DNA of 64,000 bases. Origin: Tetramitus jugosus. Its lineage: Eukaryota; Heterolobosea; Eutetramitea; Acrasida; Vahlkampfiidae. The stretch lies in contig OW569361.1 of assembly GCA_937625935.1 (NCBI GenBank), positions 434,001 to 498,000 on the forward strand, read 5' to 3'. Of the stretch, positions 37,962 to 46,756 are shown piece by piece. The notes below the pieces were generated by a model. The model saw nothing but the letters and a program-made list of their open reading frames with translations, ran no database searches and was not told where the DNA came from. The position numbers and the translations under genes were made by a program. Each line of letters opens with the position of its first letter. Within the stretch, counting starts at the first letter, position 1.

Positions 37962-38798
37962 CTAACACATTTTTTGATGTTTTCTGTTGGTTTCTCCCTC
38001 CATAGATCCATCACTGGTAGATGTACCACCATCTAGTTGCAAGAATCTTCTCTCTCTATTGAGAATTTTCTTTGTTCCTTGCTTGGACGAAGATGAGTGA
38101 ATGGAGCACTGGTTTGGAGATTGCGTTGATGTTCCACCCCTTGGCACATACCTGAAGAATTTAATATTACGAGGTCCTTTTCCATTGATCGAGGAATTTC
38201 TTTGTGAATCATATTGGATAGCTAACAGCTGTTGTTCTTGGATACTCATGGAAAAGAGACGAGTCAGAGTTTGTACAGTATTAGGGCAGAGTTCCTTCTC
38301 ACTCCTTGACTCCTCTTCATTGACCAAATGCCAAACACTTCTTCTCCTTTTATCTTGTGTCAGTTGGTACGGCCATCGACCGATATCCAATTGATAAAAT
38401 CTCCTTTTCAGTGTTGACAAGGAAACACCCAACTTCTGGGCTGCCAGTCGCTGAGGGAAATAGAAGTACTGTTCCATCTCATCTCTCTGGATTTGAATTT
38501 TGTTTCGAAATGAGGTTGGTTTGAATGGGTTCATGACCCTACAGCAAGTGCCTGTTGCATTGTTTCTTTCAGTTTGAGAGGAAGAGAATTCTTCAGTGGA
38601 ATTCATCCTAGACTTGGTTACTCGTTGTTGATGAGCTTCTGTTGCCATATGAAGAGATGAGACCATTGTTTTCAAGGTTCGATTAAGAGAGAGTGTCTGA
38701 GTAGTTTTGTTAGTTGCTACATCGATATGAAGGGATGCAGGACTATAAATCTCTGAGCAAAACAACAAGAATTTACTTCGACACATGGACTTCATCAT
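37962..38798 (-). CDS. RWP-RK domain protein, putative transcription factor
   Basis: A 278-residue frame. At about residues 108-145 it has FYFPQRLAAQKLGVSLSTLK, then RRFYQLDIGRWPYQ. This matches the RWP-RK helix-turn-helix (F-x-x-P-I-x-x-A-A-x-x-L-G-V-x-x-T-x-L-K, then C/Y-x-x-L-G-I-x-R-W-P-Y), except that the terminal RK is replaced by QL. The rest is Ser/Thr/Gln/Arg-rich, with low-complexity ends. RWP-RK proteins in plants and protists control nitrogen response and sexual or gamete genes. The first ATG (38798) is used; downstream Met codons near 38665 are possible starts. A rearranged partial copy lies 600 bp downstream, so this may be a mobile or amplifying gene family. Confidence 0.72.
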   Translation of the reverse strand: MMKSMCRSKFLLFCSEIYSPASLHIDVATNKTTQTLSLNRTLKTMVSSLHMATEAHQQRVTKSRMNSTEEFSSSQTERNNATGTCCRVMNPFKPTSFRNKIQIQRDEMEQYFYFPQRLAAQKLGVSLSTLKRRFYQLDIGRWPYQLTQDKRRRSVWHLVNEEESRSEKELCPNTVQTLTRLFSMSIQEQQLLAIQYDSQRNSSINGKGPRNIKFFRYVPRGGTSTQSPNQCSIHSSSSKQGTKKILNRERRFLQLDGGTSTSDGSMEGETNRKHQKMC

Positions 38799-39165
38799 AG
38801 TCGAAGGAGAAAATGAGGGCTAAGCGAAAGGGGCATTGACAACGAAACGAGAAACATCGAAGGTAATCGATGATGAGCTTTCACGAAGTGATTTGATTTG
38901 ATTTCGACTGATTAGGGATGAACTCAACATACGTATGTTGATGTTTGTTTATCGATGACCGATCTGAGGATGCGTTATTCTTCGATACAATGCGAGACTG
39001 GGAATCGAAGAATGAAATTGCTGATCTTTATTTGAGAATGAAGCGAAAGGATCATATGTATTACACTTTGGGATAACAGATAGCGCCCTCACTCCTATAC
39101 TTGACTACATCTAAAACGAGTCAAAGGGTATGAAATAGAGTCGTTCGATTCATTTGGTTACCCCT
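38799..39165. other. upstream region of RWP-RK gene with a 16-bp perfect palindrome
   Basis: No gene seen. CAACATACGTATGTTG at 38925-38940 is a perfect palindrome and lies at the boundary where the neighbouring copy (37317-37450) is inverted. The region also contains two related GGGAATCGAAG and GAATGAA stretches near 39000-39040. Confidence 0.45.
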
Positions 39166-39660
39166 TTAGTTGGACAGGACGATTCTTCCTACTTGGCTTG
39201 TGACTATCTTTTGATAGGTGATACGCATCAGAGTATGAAAGGTTCCAATGTTTGGATACACCCAAGATTGAGAAAACCCTTGAATAGACAACAATAATTG
39301 TGTAACTATTGCATCTTTCCCCGGATACGTGTTACTATGACTACTTATCCCTGGGATAGTTAGTCCTTGCCACCTTTGGTTTACCCATGAACACTTAAAC
39401 TGGGTATCACCAGTTAAAATGGTTCTGCGGAAATATTTTTCCATAGGTGTATGTTCCAGCAAGCATGATTGTTCATTTATTGTCTTTCTATGGGAGTGGT
39501 CGTCACTCACGCAGCTTCTCTTGTGTCCCGACGGTACAACGTATACTACTTCACGATTATTGAAACAAAGGACGCTTCCCTTCTCCTTCTGTAGTTCCGC
39601 TTCCACATTTAGTCTCCATCGGATCCAATCGACATCTATCTCGTGCAAAATGTTCCGCAT
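39166..39660 (-). CDS. doubtful open frame of 164 codons
   Basis: An ATG-initiated frame with normal amino-acid diversity (Trp, Cys and His included) but no recognisable family, signal peptide or repeats. The frame remains open a further ~60 bp upstream to a TAG at about 39714, with a CTAG that could be a 3' splice site, so it might be a last exon. A plus-strand frame of 99 codons overlaps it (39419-39718). It may equally be chance or a decayed gene in the rearranged RWP-RK neighbourhood. Confidence 0.25.
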   Translation of the reverse strand: MRNILHEIDVDWIRWRLNVEAELQKEKGSVLCFNNREVVYVVPSGHKRSCVSDDHSHRKTINEQSCLLEHTPMEKYFRRTILTGDTQFKCSWVNQRWQGLTIPGISSHSNTYPGKDAIVTQLLLSIQGFSQSWVYPNIGTFHTLMRITYQKIVTSQVGRIVLSN

Positions 39661-39691
39661 TTGTGGCAGTAGCGTTGGTACAGTCCTATGT

Positions 39692-40063
39692 TTAGCCCAG
39701 GAGTTGTCTCCATACTAGCAGTGGCTTTGGCAACTTCTTTCTCCGTATGGGAACCTGTTTGTTGTCTACTTGTTAATTTATTGTTGAATGCCTTGATGAT
39801 CATGTGATCTCTCGATGTATCTTGAGAGTGGCCGTGGTCTTTACCTTGTTCTCTCCGCTGAGCACTGCTCGTGCATAGGTTTCATCACCCATAACCACGA
39901 AAGCAGAGTTTCGCTTCTTGAGCTCAGTGGAGACCTTATCAGGTTCCAGCAGCTTATTGATGTCGTCAACTGGCATGTTCTTTATTTCATCGGCAATCTC
40001 TTTTCTTGTCCAATCAACATGTCGCAGCTGCCTTGCCAAAGATGACAGAGTGGACGCCATCAT
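39692..40063 (-). CDS. possible small two-exon protein of 93 residues
   Basis: Exon 1 40063-39845 encodes MMASTLSSLARQLRHVDWTR, then EIADEIKNMPVDDINKLLEP and a segment ending GDETYARAVLSGENK. A good GTAAAG donor follows; a CAG acceptor at 39755 yields a second exon (39754-39692) ending in a basic VPIRRKKLPKPLLVWRQLLG tail. Without splicing the frame runs 18 more codons to a stop. The Ser/Arg-rich start could be a mitochondrial targeting sequence. Family unknown; the splice model is inference. Confidence 0.42.
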
Positions 40064-40262
40064 CGTTGCCAGCAATGACGATCTCTCTGTCACTTGGGGC
40101 TGAGTCTTTCTGTGCAGTGGCAGTGGTCTTCTTAAAGGCAGCTTATACAACCATTGGTTACTTACATCTTTTTCTTGCAGTAAAATTTCTTTAACTCATT
40201 TCCCCGGTTCATTTACAGAAAAATCAACACAGAATTTTTTTGCAGCTTGCCGTCCAACAAAA

Positions 40263-41312
40263 ATGCACAGTCCAAATTCAAGTGGTAGTTTTTTGGGATC
40301 ACCAGTGTCCAGTGGTAGTGCTGTGATCCTTCAAAAATTTGACTTGAAAAACAAGGAACTAAAGAGAATAACAGAAGAATTAACAAGTGAATTACTAGGG
40401 TCTCAAAATGTTTGTTTCTTTCACACATGTTGTTGTGTTTAGTTAGAGATGAAGTAGGTGTGAAAGTGTGATACTAACGAGTCTGCTGTACAGGAGAATC
40501 GATTATTGAAACAAAGGATTGAAGCTCTGCTCAAGGTTCAAGAAGAGAATACGAAGTTTCAGAATCAAGTTAAGATGATGAATGACAAGAATGATATTCT
40601 GTTGAAAGATAAGAAAATTGTGGAGGAAAGAGTGGATTATCTCTTGTCAAGACTGGGACAAACTGATTCTTCTTCAGAGGGTGCAGAGAGAAACACTTTG
40701 GCCAAGTTAGATGAGATATCCAGTTTGATTGATCACCAGGTGGCTCAGAATGGTGATGTAGCTTCATTGTTGAGAAACGCGGAGCACTTGAATGAAGTTT
40801 ACAAACAAGATTTAGTGAAGAAGGAAACTGAGATGAAGAAATTGGTGGAGGAACACGATAAACGAGTACACGAGATGCAAGAGAAGTATGAAAGGGAAAT
40901 GGAATCGATTGAGCAGAGAGGAACCGATTTAACGAACCTCTTTGAAGAAGAAAAGGAGAAACTAGCTTCGAGAATGGAGGAATTGAAGGAGGAGTTTGAG
41001 GCTACCGAGTCGAAACTAATGTCAGATATTGAAGCCCTAAAGGCAACTGTCAACGAACAAAGCAGCCTCATCCAGGAGTTTGAAGCCAACAACAGTGAAC
41101 TGAACACTAGATTGATAGAAACAGAGGACAGGGCAAGAGTCAGAGAGGCAGAATTGCTTGCTGATATCGAGTCGATGAATCAGAATACTGAAAATCTAAT
41201 GAACGAAATTGTCTTGCTGCAACAAGCAATCGAAGAGCAAACAACTGACGCAGACTCAGAAATCATCAAACTGAAGGACCTCATCGAAACGAGAGACGAA
41301 AACTCGTTCTAA
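40263..41312 (+). CDS. coiled-coil protein, two exons
   Basis: Exon 1 is 40263-40409 and exon 2 is 40494-41312, with an 84-nt phase-0 intron (GTTTGT...ACAG) containing a canonical TACTAAC branch site at 40472-40478. The product is 321 residues. Residues 1-24 are Ser/Gly-rich; from about 25 to the end the protein is almost continuous heptad-type coiled coil rich in Glu, Lys, Leu and Gln (e.g. LKNKELKRITEELTSELLG, RMEELKEEFEATESKLMSDI). No other domain is visible. A structural or tethering role is likely. Its stop is 55 bp from the convergent importin-5 stop. Confidence 0.75.
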
Positions 41313-41367
41313 TTGCAAACAACATCGCTTGTCGTTGTATTATGTATAAATATCGTTGTTCCATAGT

Positions 41368-44300
41368 TTATTGCATAATGGCTTGCAACTTTTGTTTCTG
41401 TTCGTTGGTGAGGGCACTTGTTGCCTGTTGGAAGAACTGTGGCTGTTGGCTCATTTGCTTTAGCAATTGAACAATGACAGTCTGTGTCTCTGCGCTGACG
41501 GCTTGGGTGTTCACGATATCAGCAAACACTTGAAGGATTTTAGGGATGTTGGAGTGATTTTGTCCCAAAATGACAGCATTGTTCTGTTGGACTTGAGCGA
41601 CCAAGTGGTTGTGAACAATCTTGGCTTCAATCATGTCACCGCCAACAGGAAGTGCACCTAACCAGGTTTGGGTCACTTGTGGCATGTGTGCTGATATGTA
41701 TGGGTTGTTGCTTCTATATAGAATAAACTTGAACAACGCCGACACAGCATTAGCAGTTGCAGCCTTGGCTTCTCTCTTCTTGGCATCAGCACGCAGAATG
41801 ACTGATCCTAGAACTTCAACAGCCTTTTGTACAACTTGCTCGAAAGGTTCTCCAGCGAATTGGGCGCAAGCACCAATACCGTAAACAGCAGCTTGTCTGA
41901 CTTCGTGGTTGTTATGGACAGCATAAGTTAGCAGAGCAGGAATCATACGATCAAAGAATTGGTGGCTCAAGTTTCCACCATTTTCAACAAAATCGCAAAC
42001 GATGCAGAGAGCAACTCTGTGTTCATCGTCACCAAAGTCGTTTCCTAGCAGATTGTTGAACAATGGCCACAAACCATTGATAAAGTATGGGATAAAGTTC
42101 TTGTTGGTCTTCATCAATTGACCAATAGATTCAGCAATAATGGTCAAGAAACGCTCCTCCTCCAATGCGTCGTCATCCAAACGAGCTTGTTCTTCTTCAT
42201 CCTCCTCGGTTTGCATGCTCTTGATCACTTCTTGTCTTCTCTCAATACTTGCCAAGATTGAGGTCTTGTAGATCTCAATAATGGTCAAAATTTGAGCTTC
42301 GGTCAAGCTGTTCTCTCCCATAATCTTCACTGAATCAGTCAATGACTCAATCATGACGAGAGAAGTGTGAACTTCACTCTCCTCCTTCAATGCGTCCAAT
42401 AGGTTTGTCATGATGGAATCATACAAGGCACGCAATTGAGCAGGTTCACACATGTTCTTCTCAATGGCAGCCTTGACAGCAACCAAGAATTGTGGAAGAA
42501 TAGCAGCGGCGTTCTCACGAACGTCTTCCATGTAGGCGAATTCAAGCAATGGAACCATAACCTTGTAGACAGAGTCAATGTATGGAAGGAAGAGCTCCTT
42601 CAAGTCAGTCACATACGAGTGCAACAAGTGGCATGCAAGAGACTTCTCTTCCAGTGTGGAAGTACGGATGCTGATTCTCTTTCCACCCAATCCCTTAAGA
42701 TTGAATGTAATAGACTCCATACCTTCTTGTTCGCCTTCATCTTCCTCATCAACGTCAGTGTAGACAACTTCAGGTTCAACACCAGCAGCATTCAACAAGT
42801 ATGGCATGATAAAGTTCAAGTATGGCACAAAGTCAGCACCCAAGCACTTGGCAATACGAGCATAAGCTTGCAAGATTTGGTATTGTTGTGGATCGTCATT
42901 TTCGAATCCTTGTTGTTGAGTTCTCATCAACAATTCCATCGTATCACGTGCATCATTACCGAAAATTTCCTTTCCGACAGCAACACCAATCAAACTGATG
43001 GCTTCAATGGCTCTTGCCTTCAATTGTCTGTCTTCCTTTCCGTTGGCTTGCAATAGAATTTGCTTCAACAGAGGAACAAAGTCATTGTAGTACTTCATGA
43101 ACAACTTTTCAGCGCAGTCAGCAACAGCAGAGATGGCAGACAAGGATTGTTCTTGGCAGTATCTGTGTCCACTCTTCAACAAGTTCAACAATCGGAACAA
43201 CAACTGATCCATGTATGGTTGAATGAATTGTTTGTCGCACTCTTCAACAAAGTTGACAATGGCAGTAGCTGCGTGAGCCTTCACCTTTGGCAATGCGTCA
43301 TCCATTCCCTTCATCAATGCAGGGATAATCAAATGATGATACTTTTCTTGGAAAATGCCTTGGAAATCAGTGGACAATTGAGCAGAACAGTGAATGGCAG
43401 CATATCTGACTCTTGGGTGAGGATCGTTGAACAAACTGACAACCATTTGAATAATTTGATCCAAATGATTCTCATATTGTTCATAGCAGCCTTCAGCAGT
43501 CTGTGAAATGGTCATCAAACCAGTGTGTCTGTGTTTCCATTCAGCATTGCTCAAGAATTGAGGAATGTACTTGAATGCGACAGGTTGAACCAAATCACCA
43601 CCCAGTGCCAATGACATTCTGTCCAAACTCTCCAGACCGACATCATAATTGGTCAAATCCATCTCGTCCTCCACAAAAGTAGATGCCCATTCTTCGTCAT
43701 CGTGCTCCAAATCAAGCATCAGTGTCATGCAGAATGGGAACAAACTGTCGACAAAGCTTGGAATCTTTTGAATCGTCTTTGGAATGCTCTCAGTGGTCGA
43801 GATGATAAACTCGACAGCCAAATGCCGGATTGCATCATCCAAATCAGCAGTCTTTGCAATTTGGAACATGGCAGAGATGACTGGATTAATTTGTTTTTGC
43901 AAAAAGGATGCCTTGTGAACTGCAATCTCGATAAAGTTTTCAATGGCAGTGGATGCTCCTTCTTCGTCCTTGTTATTCAACAATTGTGCAATCGTCTGCA
44001 ACATATGTCCAATCAATTCCTGGAAGGCAGCAAAGTGCTTCTTCTCCAATGACAAAATAACGGAGCAGGTTGCTTCCAAAGCAGCCAAACGAACCATTGG
44101 GTTCTTGTCGTCTTGCAAATTTGCTGCAAAAATGTCTCTGAATCCAACCATATATGAATCGGAATTGGCGTTTGACAACATGACTGAAGACAAATGATTA
44201 AAGATACCAAGAGCATTTTCTCTGAGCATTGGAGATGGGCTCTTTGCCCAGTTGAACATGGTTGGAATGAATTCAGGGAATGAATCTGAGATAAAGTCAA

Positions 44301-44873
44301 TTAGGAGTAGTAGTGGAAAGAAAGACGTTAGCTCACTGAAAAAAAAAATCACTTCGACCATCACAAAATGGAAAAAAAAAAAGCAAGAGAGAGAGACACA
44401 CATACTTTCTTCCAACAAACCAGCAACAAAGTTGGAAACAGTGTAAACCAACTTGGAGCGAATGTGACCAACCTTCTCTTCCTGTAGAGCACCCAACAAA
44501 TCAGCCTTCACTGCCTGCTTTGAGTTGTCTGAAAGCTTTGGGAAGATTGAATCCTCAGAAGAGATACATTTACGCAACAAAACAATGGCCAAACTTCTCA
44601 ACTAAGAAACATTAGCAAAAAAAATTTCAATTTTTTGTAATGTCGGCGGCGCAAAATAAAATGCCGACAAAAAGAATTTCACACGCAAGGTGCGATCAAA
44701 CGTACCTCTTCTTGTGTAGAAAAACGCAAAACTGATATCAAGGCGCTAACACAGTTGTCTGGTTGTTCTTGTTTCAGTTTGTTGAATGTAGCTTCGGCTT
44801 GGTTTCTAATCTCATTGTTGGTGTGGAGAATGGCAACAAGCAAATTTTCAAAGTCTTTGTTTGGGGCTGACAT
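41368..44873 (-). CDS. IPO5: importin-5 (karyopherin beta-3)
   Basis: Three exons: 44873-44706, 44601-44406 and 44285-41368, with introns GTACGT...TTAG (phase 0) and GTATGT...TCAG (phase 1). The product is 1093 residues, close to animal IPO5 (1097). It is HEAT-repeat throughout. Exon 1 reads DFENLLVAILHTNNEIRNQA then FNKLKQEQPDN; exon 2 has LRSLAIVLLRKCISSED; later repeats include FKYIPQFLSNAEWKHRHTGL, YAAIHCSAQLSTDFQ and a LPKVKAHAATAIVNFVEECD block. An acidic loop (VYTDVDEEDEGEQEGMESIT) lies near residue 640, where IPO5 has one. It imports ribosomal proteins and histones with RanGTP. Confidence 0.96.
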
Positions 44874-45506
44874 TATTGTTTTGTGTGAAAAATGTTGTTT
44901 TTTGAGTGATGTTTTTTTTTCGTTTTGTTTTGTCGATTTGTCAAGATGAGAATTGAAGGGGAAATAAAAATGTTGTGTGATAAAAGTGAAAGGCACAAAA
45001 CTTTTGAGCGACACGACAATAATTCGCCGCATGAAAGTTCAAGGTCAACCATTTTTGTTGAACTCAAAATGTTCGTTGAAGTGAAGAAAACTGTAAATGC
45101 AGCTGACGAGGAAAATGGAAAATGGAATATGCTATTGCCCACCCTTGGGATTTCCTTGAATGAAAACAATGGAAAGGAGTCGAAGTCGAACCTCCTCACC
45201 AACAAGCCGTTGTGTCCTATCAACCTCATCTGTCATTCTGATCCGAATGGAGTGACGTGGGAGCGTTCGACGGACTTTTGGTAAATGCGGCCAAATTGAC
45301 GACGTCTAACAGGGATTTGGATGCTGGACCGGGCGACGTCTGCAGAAATCTGAAGGTGTGGTGAACTCTTCAGCACGGAACACCCCTCTCTGCCTTGCTC
45401 TACAACTCTCCACTCTTTATAAAGCTGACACCATTTTCCACACAGGGATAAACAACAAAAACCAAAACACATTAGACCTACAATCTACACACACATAACA
45501 TTCAAC
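44874..45506. promoter_or_regulatory. divergent promoter region of importin-5 and the lectin gene
   Basis: About 630 bp between outward start codons. The left side is T-rich (importin-5 leader); the right side has a TATA-type element at 45417. A plus-strand frame at 44925-45284 has no recognisable similarity and is judged noncoding. Confidence 0.45.
45417..45425 (+). promoter_or_regulatory. TATA-type element upstream of lectin gene
   Basis: TTTATAAAG lies about 82-90 bp before the lectin ATG, the clearest TATA-like element in the window. It fits with the strongly C-biased third positions of that gene, a sign of high expression. Confidence 0.5.
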
Positions 45507-46466
45507 ATGGGCATCAAATCACAAAGAAGATACATTCTCGTTAACAAGGCCAACGGTAAGGCTCTTGACTGGAACTTTGCAGCAGCAGCTCAACTCTCCT
45601 CCAGCCACCCAAGAATCTTCCTGTACAATGAGTCTCCAAACTCTGCCAACCATCACTGGCACATTGAGAAGCAACCGAACGGCAACTACTTGATCAAGAC
45701 TGGTAATGGTCAATATGCACTCGATGGTAACACTGGTGTTCCTCAAGCTGATCCATCTCATCCAGCTCCATTCCTCTACACTCCTGTTCCATCCGCTGCC
45801 AACCACAGATGGAGATTTGAAAAGGTCGGAAACAAGACTTTTGTCATTGTGAATGAGTCGACTGGACTTGCTTTGGACGGTAATGTCGACGCAACTCGTT
45901 CCCATGACCACAACTTGAAGACTCCATTCTTCTACACTCCAGTTCACTCTGCACCTAACCATCAATGGGTTCTCAAGAAGGCCAACACCCCTCACGGCCA
46001 TCAAGAAAGATATCACATTGTCAATGTTGCCACCCAAAAGGCATTGGATTGGAACACTGGTGCAGCAGCTCAATTGTCTCATGGTCACCCAAGAGTCTTT
46101 GTCTATCACCCATCTCCACAATCTCAGAACCATCATTGGATCATTGAGAAGCAATCCAATGGAAACTACTTGATCAAGACTGGTGACAACAGATTGGCAC
46201 TTGATGGTAACACTGGTGTACCAAACGTTTCACCTTCTCACCCAGCTCCATTCCTGTACACTCCAGTACCTTCTGCTGCCAATCACAGATGGAGAATTGA
46301 GAAGGTTGCCAAGAAGCGTTACATTATCATCAATGAAGCTAACGGTTTGGCTTTGGACGGTAATGTCGATGGTGCTCCACAACACGATCACAACTTGAAG
46401 ACTCCATTCTTGTGGTCCCCTGTTCCATCTGCACCAAATCACTTGTGGGAATTGAGAGAGTTGTAA
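45507..46466 (+). CDS. cytosolic lectin with two tandem ricin-B-type beta-trefoils
   Basis: A 319-residue protein without signal peptide, consisting of two near-identical halves (about 8-155 and 165-319). Each half has three ~50-residue subrepeats that end in a NHxW motif (NHHWHIEKQ, NHRWRFEKV, NHQWVLKKA, NHHWIIEKQ, NHRWRIEKV, NHLWELREL) and contain ALDGN or ALDWN. This is the pattern of R-type (QxW) trefoils, though the Gln is replaced by Asn-His. Carbohydrate binding is likely; only the lectin module is present and there is no enzyme domain. The lack of a secretion signal suggests a cytosolic role or unconventional release. Codon use is strongly biased, suggesting high expression. Confidence 0.82.
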   Translation: MGIKSQRRYILVNKANGKALDWNFAAAAQLSSSHPRIFLYNESPNSANHHWHIEKQPNGNYLIKTGNGQYALDGNTGVPQADPSHPAPFLYTPVPSAANHRWRFEKVGNKTFVIVNESTGLALDGNVDATRSHDHNLKTPFFYTPVHSAPNHQWVLKKANTPHGHQERYHIVNVATQKALDWNTGAAAQLSHGHPRVFVYHPSPQSQNHHWIIEKQSNGNYLIKTGDNRLALDGNTGVPNVSPSHPAPFLYTPVPSAANHRWRIEKVAKKRYIIINEANGLALDGNVDGAPQHDHNLKTPFLWSPVPSAPNHLWELREL

Positions 46467-46756
46467 GCGATGAAGCGCTTGCCTTTGCTTTCTTGTTCCA
46501 TTTTTTTTCTTACAAAAAAGTGCAAAATCTTTTTTGTGTGAAAATGTATTTGCTATATGTATGGTGTAATTCTATGGAAAATGAATAAATGAAGATCGAT
46601 AGAGCTCTTTTGTTCACATAACAAGTTCTTTATTGTTGTATTGTTTCTTCTAGCTTTTTTGTCTTTGGTTCGTTCTGGTGAGTGCACCAACCAGGAGTTC
46701 ACAACAAAGTCGAACACAACCAACCAAAATCTGAAAAACAAACATAAAAAGAAGAA

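Noticed and set aside
42436-43506. two long plus-strand open frames (206 and 148 codons)
   Set aside because: Antisense to importin-5 HEAT repeats.
44925-45284. 119-codon plus-strand frame upstream of the lectin gene
   Set aside because: No family, no protein-like domain pattern, and it occupies the divergent promoter of importin-5 and the lectin gene.
45507-46466. ricin-type toxin
   Set aside because: Only the lectin-type trefoil module is present, with no enzymatic toxin chain and no signal peptide.
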